From positions 1 through 41,199 of IMG/VR virus record IMGVR_UViG_3300048999_000133: a DNA stretch of 41,199 nucleotides. One strand, 5' to 3'. How positions within the stretch are numbered: the stretch's first letter is position 1; every line of letters begins with the position of its first letter. Below the pieces are notes generated by a model. That model did no database searches and had not been told where the DNA came from. It worked only from the letters and a program-made list of their open reading frames with translations. Shown piece after piece: positions 15,077-20,786 of the stretch. This stretch comes from a virus. The position numbers and the translations under genes are program-made.

Positions 15077-15231
15077 TGGTCCTCCACAAATTCAAGCTCA
15101 TCGGCTAACTCGGTAAAGGCTTCCGCGATGGCGTACGGCACCGCGTCTTCACCGGCAGGCAACAGGTTTCCGTGTGCGTTGTGCCTTTCAGCAAGCTGGC
15201 GAAGGATGTTGGCCAGAGTCTCGGCTTTCAT
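15073..15231 (-). CDS. 52-residue acidic protein
   Basis: ATG 15231 overlaps the preceding stop (ATGA) and the product's own stop overlaps the helicase GTG. The 52 residues (MKAETLANILRQLAERHNAH... to ADELEFVEDQ) are helical and acidic. Coupling to the helicase suggests the two are made together. No family is recognised. Confidence 0.65.
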   Translation of the reverse strand: MKAETLANILRQLAERHNAHGNLLPAGEDAVPYAIAEAFTELADELEFVEDQ

Positions 15232-15554
15232 CGCCAACTCCAGTCTTCGTGGGGCGGGATCTCGGGCTGGGCCCAGCTGGGGTACCGGTACCAATGTTTC
15301 CACTCACCGAAGACCAGTGGGGTTTCCGGATCGGAATCGTGCACCAAGACGTTAGCCCGGTACACGTACTCCCGAATCGCCCACGGGGCGGGCAAAGCGT
15401 ACTGACGCCGGGTCAGCCAAACGATGGTGAAGAGGATTTCGTCCATTACTTCACCTGTCTGAACAGGGATCTGGACGTCATGCCATCGCCGGTCGACTAG
15501 GTCTTCTAGTCCGGCCCGGTTACGGTCGATGGCTTCTTGCAACCCGGGGATCAC
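15228..15554 (-). CDS. Hypothetical protein
   Basis: A 108-residue protein from GTG 15554, coupled to both neighbours by overlaps. It is rich in aromatic residues, especially tryptophan (GEWKHWYRYPSWAQPEIPPH near the C-terminus), and has a helical, acidic N-terminal half. No family is recognised. Confidence 0.68.
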   Translation of the reverse strand: MIPGLQEAIDRNRAGLEDLVDRRWHDVQIPVQTGEVMDEILFTIVWLTRRQYALPAPWAIREYVYRANVLVHDSDPETPLVFGEWKHWYRYPSWAQPEIPPHEDWSWR

Positions 15555-15757
15555 AGTCCGTGCTCCGCTCTCTCGTGATCGACTGCCCCGCGTTGTGCGT
15601 TTCCCCTGTTGCTGTAGGACTCCCGGCTCACGATCGGGCCTTCGTCACCAGTGCACTCCGGGCACCACCAGCCCCATAGCGTGTCGTGGACGTGGTAGAC
15701 CAGCGCCTTGACGCCGTCCCCACGCTTCTTCTTGGTCAGTACCGCGCGCCGGGCCAT
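15551..15757 (-). CDS. Small CxxC protein, possible zinc ribbon
   Basis: A 68-residue protein from ATG 15757, overlapping the upstream stop (TGATG). It has a basic N-terminus (ARRAVLTKKKRGDG), then HVHDTLWGWWCPEC and a histidine-containing C-terminus (VDHERAEH). One CPEC pair plus histidines could bind zinc. The function is unknown. Confidence 0.68.
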   Translation of the reverse strand: MARRAVLTKKKRGDGVKALVYHVHDTLWGWWCPECTGDEGPIVSRESYSNRGNAQRGAVDHERAEHGL

Positions 15758-15885
15758 CAGCAGCGGGCGCCGTAGCAGGTGCCGCGCTGTGCCGGGTCCT
15801 GGCCGAAGCCCAGCGCCTGGCAGACGAAGCCGGCGACGAACACGGACACGACGATGGCCACGGAAGCGATGACGAAGTTTTTCAC
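15757..15885 (-). CDS. 42-residue membrane or secreted peptide
   Basis: GTG 15885 follows the recurrent leader cgctggaggggcaacc. The 42 residues open with a signal-like hydrophobic span (FVIASVAIVVSVFVAGFV, 4-21) followed by a short outer part with three cysteines (C22, C37, C42). It is the first gene after the GATGTTA-type promoter at 15908. Its stop overlaps the next start (TGATG). No lipobox fits well, so a single-pass membrane peptide is likelier than a lipoprotein. Confidence 0.66.
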   Translation of the reverse strand: MKNFVIASVAIVVSVFVAGFVCQALGFGQDPAQRGTCYGARC

Positions 15886-15907
15886 GGTTGCCCCTCCAGC
15901 GATTGTT

Positions 15908-15913
15908 AAACTA
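15908..15913 (-). promoter_or_regulatory. Leftward promoter with leader
   Basis: The leftward sequence after the polymerase stop is GGATGTTAGTAGTTTAACAA. TAGTTT is the likely -10 box (TAGTAG just before it is an alternative), with the transcript starting near 15900 and a short leader carrying the ggagggg ribosome site of the gene at 15885. It shares GATGTTAG with the promoters at 10586, 19035 and 19929. Confidence 0.5.
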
Positions 15914-15921
15914 CTAACATC

Positions 15922-17769
15922 CTATCCGTACAGGGCACCCCAGCGCAAGCCGAAGTCAGTTGCGTCAGCGATGATGTCCACTGGCCGGGTCGCTCCGGGC
16001 GGGCACCAGCTGAACGTCATGCACTCGATAGCGTGTTGGCGTACCTCGCGGGCGATCGATCGCGGAGCGGAGAACACCAGCTCATCGTGCACGAAAGCCT
16101 TGATCATCCGGACCACCGAGTCGTCCATCCGCAGGATCGCGTGGAACGCCAGGTCCCGGGCAGCGCCCTGGCCCATCAGCGCCGGTCCCTGGGTCCAGGC
16201 CCGGTCCCGGTTCGCCTTCATCAGGCGGCCGAAGCCGTTGTCGAGCATCCCGTAGCGCTCTGCCAGATCGGCTTGCTCACGCTTCCACTGGACCAGCCGC
16301 GGGTGATCCCGCTCCATTGACTGGATGAATTGCCGCGCGATGTCCGGCCCGGCAATCAGACCCAGCTTCCCCAGCCCCATGCCGTAGTTCCAGCCGTGGC
16401 CGATCGGCTTGGCCATCTCCCGGTGCTGCTTCGTTGCCTGTGGCCCCCACACCGTTCGAGCGTTTTCCATATGGAGGTCGCGACCATCCAGGAACTTGTC
16501 TAGGTAGTTGTAATCCTGGCTCAGCCCGGCGACCGACCGCGCATCGATCTGGGCGAAGTCGACCGAGAACAGGACATGGAAGTCGTCGTCTTCCTCCGGC
16601 AGCACGTCACCGGTGAACACCTCCCGCTCGTGATGCCGGCCGCCCCGCTTCCCGAACACCGTCAGTCCGGGGTTCTGGATCGATGTCCGGCCCGACGCCT
16701 GAAGGTAGTAGATATCGGGGTGACAGAACCCGTCGACGTGGCAGTTGTCCAACGCCGTCTGGTACACCGTGCGCAAGCCCTGGATCGAGCTCACTGCTTC
16801 CAGCACCGGCGTGGCCTGCGGGTACTTCTTTGCCAGCTCGAGCAGGCCTTCGCCGCCGAAGCTGGGCTGGCCCTTGTTCGTCTTCGGGACGTCCGCGTAG
16901 TCCACGCCGTAGTCGTACAGCGCCCGGAGAATGGCTTCCTTGCCGCCCTTGGTAGCGGTGGGCTTGGCGGCCGGCTGGCCCGCGGCGTTGGTGGTCGGCA
17001 GCCCGTACCGATCGATCAACATCTGGACTCGGTCTGCCTGAATCGCGTTGTTGTTGTCGATCCGGGCCTGGGTCAGTTGCTTGTCCAGACGGAACCCGTT
17101 CTGGCTGATCTGGCTGCACACCGCAGCCACGCGCATCTCCCGCCAGGCGTACTCCGTCACCTTGCCGTCGGTGGTGAACCGGCCCAGCAGCTCACCCAGT
17201 ACGGTGCGGTTGGCCAGTACGTCATGGGCCAGATAGTCGCGGTACTGCGGGTTGGTGGTGGGGATCGTGCCGAACTGGCAGCAGGCGTCAGGGTCGCCGT
17301 GTTCCTTGGCCAACTGCTTGAGATCGTGGCTCTTGCCCGGTACGCCGTACTGGTGCGCCAGGTTGTCGAGCGCGTAGTACTTCTTCAGGCGCTCCGGGGT
17401 GTCCGGGAATACCGTCACCCCGCCGGTGTTGACGTAGCTGACCGGCGCCGGGTCGAGCACGGTAGCCAGGGTCCAGGTGTCGATGATCTCCCGGGCGCGT
17501 GTCTTGGCCAGCAGGTCGAAGCCGCGGCTCAGCGCCGGGAAGTCGAAGGCCAAGACGTTGTGCCCGATCAGCAGTGACCGGTACTCGAGATCGGACATCA
17601 TCGCGTCGTACGAGTCGTGGAGCCGGGGCACGTCGCCGGCACCAAGGCCCAGCGTCGCACCGATCCGGTGAAAGTCGTCAGGCTTGTGCGCGTACATCTC
17701 GTTGACCGAATGGGTTTCGATGTCGAAAACCACCGGTGGGTACAGGATCGAGTCACGTGCGGCATTCAC
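15922..17769 (-). CDS. Family A DNA polymerase with 3'-5' exonuclease domain
   Basis: A 615-residue polymerase from GTG 17769, chosen because it overlaps the stop of the small gene before it (GTGA) and gives the usual phage PolA length. The exonuclease domain starts at DIET (16-19). Polymerase motif A is DFAQIDAR (404-411), motif B HREMAKPIGHGWNYG (449-463), motif C HDE (561-563). In motif A the usual Glu of SQIELR, the steric gate, is Asp409, and in motif B His458 stands where Phe or Tyr is usual. There is no 5'-3' nuclease domain. The same frame stays open to 18144, which would give a 740-residue protein. It is the replicative polymerase of the phage. Confidence 0.92.
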   Translation of the reverse strand: MNAARDSILYPPVVFDIETHSVNEMYAHKPDDFHRIGATLGLGAGDVPRLHDSYDAMMSDLEYRSLLIGHNVLAFDFPALSRGFDLLAKTRAREIIDTWTLATVLDPAPVSYVNTGGVTVFPDTPERLKKYYALDNLAHQYGVPGKSHDLKQLAKEHGDPDACCQFGTIPTTNPQYRDYLAHDVLANRTVLGELLGRFTTDGKVTEYAWREMRVAAVCSQISQNGFRLDKQLTQARIDNNNAIQADRVQMLIDRYGLPTTNAAGQPAAKPTATKGGKEAILRALYDYGVDYADVPKTNKGQPSFGGEGLLELAKKYPQATPVLEAVSSIQGLRTVYQTALDNCHVDGFCHPDIYYLQASGRTSIQNPGLTVFGKRGGRHHEREVFTGDVLPEEDDDFHVLFSVDFAQIDARSVAGLSQDYNYLDKFLDGRDLHMENARTVWGPQATKQHREMAKPIGHGWNYGMGLGKLGLIAGPDIARQFIQSMERDHPRLVQWKREQADLAERYGMLDNGFGRLMKANRDRAWTQGPALMGQGAARDLAFHAILRMDDSVVRMIKAFVHDELVFSAPRSIAREVRQHAIECMTFSWCPPGATRPVDIIADATDFGLRWGALYG

Positions 17770-17996
17770 CGGAACTGGTCCAGGTTGTGTCGGGGTGCGA
17801 ACTTCAGGTATGGAAGCAGCGGCTGGGGTACCTTCGTCCCGACGGCTCTGGCCCACTTCACTTCCAGATCGTACGCGTTGTGATTCGGCCACTCGCGGGA
17901 CATCTTCCACCCGCGTTCGAAGGCCTTCTTCATCGCGAGTTCGATCTCCTCCCGCGTCATGTCGGGCACTGGTTCCGTAGTACTCGGCTCGCTCAT
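17766..17996 (-). CDS. Small protein coupled to the DNA polymerase
   Basis: A 76-residue protein from ATG 17996 (a TTG at 18020 in the same frame is an alternative). It reads MSEPSTTEPVPDMTREEIEL, then a charged helix (AMKKAFERGWKMSREW) and a mixed C-terminus. Its stop overlaps the polymerase GTG. The amino acid mix is normal, whereas the competing frame over the same bases is Arg/Gly/Pro-rich, so I regard this frame as the real one. No family is recognised. Confidence 0.65.
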   Translation of the reverse strand: MSEPSTTEPVPDMTREEIELAMKKAFERGWKMSREWPNHNAYDLEVKWARAVGTKVPQPLLPYLKFAPRHNLDQFR

Positions 17997-18016
17997 CAGC
18001 CCACCTGTCTGTCGAA

Positions 18017-18144
18017 TCAAAGATCTTCCTTGCCGGACGCAAGCATTCCGCGTGGAGCCACTGGTCTTTCAGCTCGCCGGTTTCGTCGTACTTGGCGTTG
18101 GTGAACCCGCGCTTGGACCCGACACAATCGCAGTACGGTTTCAC
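18017..18144 (-). CDS. Small zinc-knuckle-like protein, 3' end disturbed
   Basis: GTG 18144 overlaps the preceding stop (GTGA) and encodes MKPYCDCVGSKRGFTNAKYD, then WLHAECLRPARK, with a C-x-C plus H-x2-C arrangement typical of tiny actinophage zinc proteins. In the sequence as given there is no stop in this frame, which continues into the polymerase. A single-base frame change just after RPARK would end the protein at TGA 18019-18017, exactly overlapping a TTG start of the next frame (TTGA). I annotate to that predicted stop. A real fusion to the polymerase is the alternative. Confidence 0.5.
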
Positions 18145-18329
18145 TCTGGCACCCGGTGAATGTAGACGTAACTTCTCGGGGCATTGGTGAACAACTCCGG
18201 GATGGTTTCGAAAGTCACCGATTCAGCATCGCCGTTGCAGTCGCACCCTTCGATCTTGACCGGGTGCGATAGCTGCTCAGGTGTCAGATTCTGCAACTGG
18301 GCCAGGAGTTCTTGGCCGGTAAGCTTCAC
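18141..18329 (-). CDS. 62-residue protein of unknown function
   Basis: GTG 18329 overlaps the HNH gene stop (GTGA). The product (MKLTGQELLAQLQNLTPEQL to YVYIHRVPE) has a helical start and a central VKIEGCDCNGDAESV segment. Its form resembles small regulators seen in phage early regions that begin with TGxELL, but no family can be named. It ends overlapping the next GTG. Confidence 0.7.
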   Translation of the reverse strand: MKLTGQELLAQLQNLTPEQLSHPVKIEGCDCNGDAESVTFETIPELFTNAPRSYVYIHRVPE

Positions 18330-18709
18330 CGTTTCACCCGCGATGCACCGAGCTTGCCGCCGGTCCTGGAGTTGCAGCTGCCGCACGCCGGCCGGATGTT
18401 GTTGCGGCGGTAGGTGCCGCCAAGAATGCCCGGAATGATGCGGTCCGCCGTCACCGTCTCGACGGTGCACAGTTTGCCGCACCGGTAGCAACGGCAGGCA
18501 GGGACAACTGTTGCGTGCGGAAGCTCTTCGAGCAACACCCACTCTTCTAACTTCTGGTCCCTCTCGATCGACTGTTCCCAGGCGCCTGCTGGTCCAGCCG
18601 TCACGAAAAGTATATCGACGTCGGCCCGGTACGTCTCTACCAGCCAGAGCTTGCGGCGGCGCCGGTCCTCACTGTTACCGGACACGTTCCCATTGCTGGT
18701 GCTGGTCAC
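18326..18709 (-). CDS. HNH endonuclease-like protein
   Basis: A 127-residue protein from GTG 18709 behind aaggagatccaa. The second half carries an HNH-type core: CYRCGK (a zinc pair), VTADRIIPG (the first catalytic segment, where many family members have DH), GGTYRRNNIRPACGSCNS (the Asn and the second zinc pair). The DH to DR change at the first position may reduce or alter activity. HNH enzymes nick or cut DNA and in phages act in packaging, homing or host DNA breakdown. It lies free-standing in the replication operon. Confidence 0.78.
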   Translation of the reverse strand: MTSTSNGNVSGNSEDRRRRKLWLVETYRADVDILFVTAGPAGAWEQSIERDQKLEEWVLLEELPHATVVPACRCYRCGKLCTVETVTADRIIPGILGGTYRRNNIRPACGSCNSRTGGKLGASRVKR

Positions 18710-18864
18710 TTGGATCTCCTTACAGGGAACGCGCTTCGGATACTGCGAGCCTGCCAGCGGGCCATGGCCGCGCCTTCTTTGTCACCGTTGGCCTTGCGGA
18801 GACGGGCAACAACGTCCCACAGTTGCGCCCGCTCCGCATTAGTGACCAGCAGCCGGGACTTCAC
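18706..18864 (-). CDS. 52-residue basic helical protein
   Basis: GTG 18864 overlaps the upstream stop and the product's TGA overlaps the HNH start (GTGA). It reads MKSRLLVTNAERAQLWDVVA to FPVRRSK, basic and helical, and may bind nucleic acid. Position immediately before the HNH gene suggests co-expression. No family is recognised. Confidence 0.65.
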   Translation of the reverse strand: MKSRLLVTNAERAQLWDVVARLRKANGDKEGAAMARWQARSIRSAFPVRRSK

Positions 18865-19001
18865 TCGGTCTCAGCTGCGCACACTTTGCACAACTCTCCG
18901 CAGTAGCCGTAACCCCACTCCCGGCCGCAACCAGTGATGCATTCGGTGAAGTCGTCACGAAGCGACTGGGCGATTTCTTCCGGGCTACCGAGCTTCAACA
19001 T
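18861..19001 (-). CDS. 46-residue cysteine-rich protein
   Basis: ATG 19001 follows the recurrent leader cacgctggaggatctg. The protein begins MLKLGSPEEIAQSLRDDF and ends with five cysteines in 22 residues (CITGCGREWGYGYCGELCKV), a likely zinc ribbon. It is the first gene downstream of the promoter at 19035. The role is unknown. Confidence 0.68.
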   Translation of the reverse strand: MLKLGSPEEIAQSLRDDFTECITGCGREWGYGYCGELCKVCAAETE

Positions 19002-19034
19002 CAGATCCTCCAGCGTGGTCGGGCTTGTGTTAAA

Positions 19035-19040
19035 AGTCTA
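19035..19040 (-). promoter_or_regulatory. Internal leftward promoter
   Basis: The leftward sequence is GATGTGTTAGACTTTTAACA. TAGACT is a TANNNT -10 box, followed by an A/T tract and a leader with a ggagg ribosome site for the gene at 19001. The TAG in the box is also the stop codon of the small gene at 19038-19118. It shares the GATG...TTAGA core with three other sites. Confidence 0.55.
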
Positions 19041-19118
19041 ACACATCTTCTTCGGGTCTGGTGGTGGCGGTTCGGGCCAGGGTTCCGGTGCTGGGTCGTG
19101 CGGCAGCCAGGGGCTCAT
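19038..19118 (-). CDS. 26-residue proline-rich MSPW peptide
   Basis: ATG 19118 overlaps the upstream stop (ATGA) and the frame ends at TAG 19040-19038. The product MSPWLPHDPAPEPWPEPPPP-DPKKMC is nearly half proline. The first four residues match the protein at 11750-11941. Coupling and the shared start argue that it is translated. The function is unknown. Confidence 0.55.
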   Translation of the reverse strand: MSPWLPHDPAPEPWPEPPPPDPKKMC

Positions 19119-19303
19119 TCTTCTACCTTGATCTTTCTCCAGTGGTTGGCGCTGTACGCCAGGACCGGGCTCCCGCCAAGGTCGAACAGGACCAGCGTCC
19201 CCTGCTCGAGCACCTGGAACCGGGCCAGGTCGCCGGTAACTTCGTCGTGCGTGATCGACCGGCCGCCGACGCTGCTGGACGCGACCGTGATCCGGTACTT
19301 CAT
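19115..19303 (-). CDS. 62-residue protein of unknown function
   Basis: ATG 19303 overlaps the stop of the HTH gene (ATGA). The product (MKYRITVASSSVGG, ITHDEVTGDLARFQVLEQGT, LAYSANHWRKIKVEE) alternates short strands, like a small beta-barrel. No family is recognised. It is probably co-translated with the HTH protein. Confidence 0.68.
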   Translation of the reverse strand: MKYRITVASSSVGGRSITHDEVTGDLARFQVLEQGTLVLFDLGGSPVLAYSANHWRKIKVEE

Positions 19304-19503
19304 ACCCCGGTGGCCTGCTCTCGGTTCGCTTGCGCGGTGACCGCGTCGCGGTCGAAGACGTACGGGCCCTGGCGCTTCTCGCCGCCGGGGAGCCGTTCGG
19401 GGGCCACGTCGAACAAGCCGGCGTCGACCCACCGGTGAACGGTCATCACCGTCACGCCGAACAGCTCCGCGACTTCCTGGCTAGACATGGTCTTGGATGC
19501 CAT
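19300..19503 (-). CDS. Excisionase/MerR-like helix-turn-helix protein
   Basis: A 67-residue protein from ATG 19503, starting directly after the upstream TAG. Residues 6-30 (MSSQEVAELFGVTVMTVHRW) form a winged helix-turn-helix of the HTH_17 (excisionase-type) class, followed by a wing-like GEKRQGPYVFDRDAV. Such proteins bind DNA as Xis factors or as transcription regulators. No integrase is present, so a regulator of the divergent promoter region 420 bases away, or of the GATGTTA-type sites, is a reasonable guess. Confidence 0.78.
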   Translation of the reverse strand: MASKTMSSQEVAELFGVTVMTVHRWVDAGLFDVAPERLPGGEKRQGPYVFDRDAVTAQANREQATGV

Positions 19504-19794
19504 CTACTTGCCTTTCAGTTCCTTCAGCTTGGCCAGTACTGCCGGCGGCAGCTGGTCTTCTTTCACCGTGGCTCGAGCATCGACCTGGCTGTGGGTGCCG
19601 TTGTTCGTCTTCCACCGGCCGATCGCGAACAGGTGAGTGAACACCCGCTTGTCATCGTAGGTGCTCCGGTACCAATGGATCTCGCGAACCAGTACCGACC
19701 GGATCACGTTGGTTCGGACTTCCAGCTCCAGGTAGAAACGCTCTCCCTCCATGGCCAGGCTGAGGGTCACTTCTTCGGTGGAGTACATCGTCAC
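19504..19794 (-). CDS. Hypothetical protein
   Basis: A 96-residue protein from GTG 19794, overlapping the stop of the first leftward gene; ATG 19788 is an alternative. The first 70 residues are strand-rich (EEVTLSLAMEGERFYLELEV, VREIHWYRSTYDDKRVFTHL) and the end is a lysine-rich helix (VLAKLKELKGK). No family is recognised. Confidence 0.68.
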   Translation of the reverse strand: MTMYSTEEVTLSLAMEGERFYLELEVRTNVIRSVLVREIHWYRSTYDDKRVFTHLFAIGRWKTNNGTHSQVDARATVKEDQLPPAVLAKLKELKGK

Positions 19795-19922
19795 TTACCC
19801 TTCTTCGGCTTCGGGGGCTTGCGCCCGATCAACTTGCCGAGACCCAGGATGCGATCGTCGGCCTTCGGCTTCTTGGCGTTCTTGTCCAGGGCCTTGTCAT
19901 CTCCGTGCTTATCCTTTGCCAT
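19791..19922 (-). CDS. 43-residue lysine-rich protein, first gene of the leftward operon, leaderless
   Basis: ATG 19922 to TGA 19791. The product (MAKDKHGDDKALDKNAKKPK, then RKPPKPKKGK) is about one third lysine and could bind nucleic acid. No ribosome site precedes the ATG; a TAGATT -10 box lies exactly six bases upstream, so the transcript probably begins at the ATG. Its stop overlaps the next GTG. Confidence 0.65.
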   Translation of the reverse strand: MAKDKHGDDKALDKNAKKPKADDRILGLGKLIGRKPPKPKKGK

Positions 19923-19928
19923 GTGCAA

Positions 19929-19934
19929 AATCTA
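19929..19934 (-). promoter_or_regulatory. Main leftward promoter, leaderless type
   Basis: The leftward sequence is CGATGTTAGATTTTGCACATG. TAGATT fits TANNNT and stands six bases (TTGCAC) before the ATG at 19922. It is the first promoter of the leftward operon and lies in the divergent gap with the rightward genes. The core GATGTTAGA recurs at three other places. Confidence 0.65.
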
Positions 19935-19944
19935 ACATCGTTGC

Positions 19945-19950
19945 TAGTGT
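19945..19950 (+). promoter_or_regulatory. Possible rightward promoter of the divergent pair
   Basis: TAGTGT (a TANNNT box) lies 33 bases before the first rightward ATG at 19983, leaving a short leader with the sequence cctacgctggggag. No -35 element is clear. The gap of 60 bases between the divergent starts must hold both promoters and any operator. Confidence 0.4.
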
Positions 19951-19982
19951 GAAACAACCAACACCTACGCTGGGGAGTTGAA

Positions 19983-20213
19983 ATGGGTGGCAAACCGAAG
20001 CCGGGTCAGCCCTGGGATCACAAGCAGATCCCATCTGTCCGGGTGGTGGTACTGGAAACCGTTGCCAACAAGGTGACGTTCCGGTCCCGCCGTACCGACG
20101 ACGTCCGGACGATCGAGCTCGAGACGTTCACCGACCTGTACCGGAAGGGAGACTGGAGTGAAGACCCAACGGCGGCGACAGCAGGAACGACGCGACCGCG
20201 TCGCCGTGGCTGA
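19983..20213 (+). CDS. Hypothetical protein, first gene of the rightward early group
   Basis: A 76-residue protein; ATG 19983 follows acgctggggagttga. It is beta-type in the middle (SVRVVVLETVANKVTFRSRR) with charged ends. The C-terminal 17 residues overlap the next gene in another frame. No family is recognised. Confidence 0.68.
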   Translation: MGGKPKPGQPWDHKQIPSVRVVVLETVANKVTFRSRRTDDVRTIELETFTDLYRKGDWSEDPTAATAGTTRPRRRG

Positions 20214-20319
20214 ACAGCTGAACGATGCCGGTGACCGGCCGGTAGTCTTCTGTACCTGCGGCACTCGGCAAGGTAGCCGGTACTGCAAAATCCACGCTGG
20301 AGGGAAGCAACATGGCTGA
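20158..20319 (+). CDS. 53-residue basic zinc-finger-like protein
   Basis: GTG 20158 follows aagggagactgga and encodes MKTQRRRQQERRDRVAVAEQ, then a C-terminal FCTCG...RYCKIHAGG, a C-x-C/C-x2-H zinc knuckle. It overlaps the preceding gene by 56 bases, which is long for this genome, but the ribosome site and metal motif support it. The basic N-terminus suggests nucleic acid binding. Confidence 0.58.
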   Translation: MKTQRRRQQERRDRVAVAEQLNDAGDRPVVFCTCGTRQGSRYCKIHAGGKQHG

Positions 20320-20656
20320 TGCGAGAGTCGTTTTCGAAATGAGAATCGATACGTCCAAGATCCAGGAAGTGGTCGAGAGGGTACAGGCCGCGGTGGCGAA
20401 GTTCGATCGCGTCCCGAGTGTTCGCCGGCTTAGCGACGTTCAGGCGTTGGAGATCCCGGCACCGGGGTCCACCTGGGAGTTCGCCGATGGTCGCGACCCT
20501 GGTGCTGTCTGGAAGGTCGACTCCGGCTATCGCGGCGGTGACGACGTGCTTGAGCTTTACCGCCACTCCGACGATCGGCTGGAAGGCGATCCCGCACAGG
20601 TATGGAGCGGGACCGTTGCCGACCACAACAAGACTTTCCGGAGGTCAAACGGCTGA
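20312..20656 (+). CDS. Hypothetical protein
   Basis: A 114-residue protein with the leader ccacgctggagggaagcaac before ATG 20312. A helical N-terminal part (TSKIQEVVERVQAAVAKFDR) is followed by an acidic, strand-rich C-terminal part (STWEFADGRDPGAVWKVDSG). No family is recognised. It is the last gene before the hairpin at 20682. Confidence 0.7.
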   Translation: MADARVVFEMRIDTSKIQEVVERVQAAVAKFDRVPSVRRLSDVQALEIPAPGSTWEFADGRDPGAVWKVDSGYRGGDDVLELYRHSDDRLEGDPAQVWSGTVADHNKTFRRSNG

Positions 20657-20681
20657 CCGGATGTACAGTACGAAAACGCAA

Positions 20682-20712
20682 CAGCCCCCCGCATCCGTAG
20701 AGCGGGGGGCTG
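20682..20712 (+). terminator. Stop-proximal perfect hairpin without U-tract
   Basis: cagccccccgc and gcggggggctg form a perfect 11-bp stem with a 9-base loop (atccgtaga), 25 bases after the preceding stop. No T-run follows (cctgaatc). It may reduce transcription into the primase gene. Confidence 0.6.
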
Positions 20713-20744
20713 CCTGAATCACCTACGCTGGAGGCGACTACGCC

Positions 20745-20786
20745 GTGAACGATATCAGTTCTGCAACCCCTCTGGACAGCCTGTGA
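20745..20786 (+). CDS. 13-residue leader peptide coupled to the primase
   Basis: GTG 20745 lies behind the full recurrent leader cctacgctggaggcgactac and opens a 13-codon frame (MNDISSATPLDSL) whose TGA overlaps the primase GTG as GTGA. The primase itself has no ribosome site of its own, so ribosomes would reach it by finishing this peptide. This looks like a translational-coupling leader rather than a functional protein. Confidence 0.55.
   Translation: MNDISSATPLDSL

Noticed and set aside
13271-15355. 694-codon open frame on the plus strand opposite the helicase
   Set aside because: Antisense shadow of a gene with complete helicase motifs; composition is Arg/Gly/His-rich without recognisable domains.
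19300-19503. Excisionase-like gene as evidence for a temperate phage
   Set aside because: No integrase, immunity repressor or attachment site is visible anywhere in the circle; such HTH proteins also act as plain regulators.
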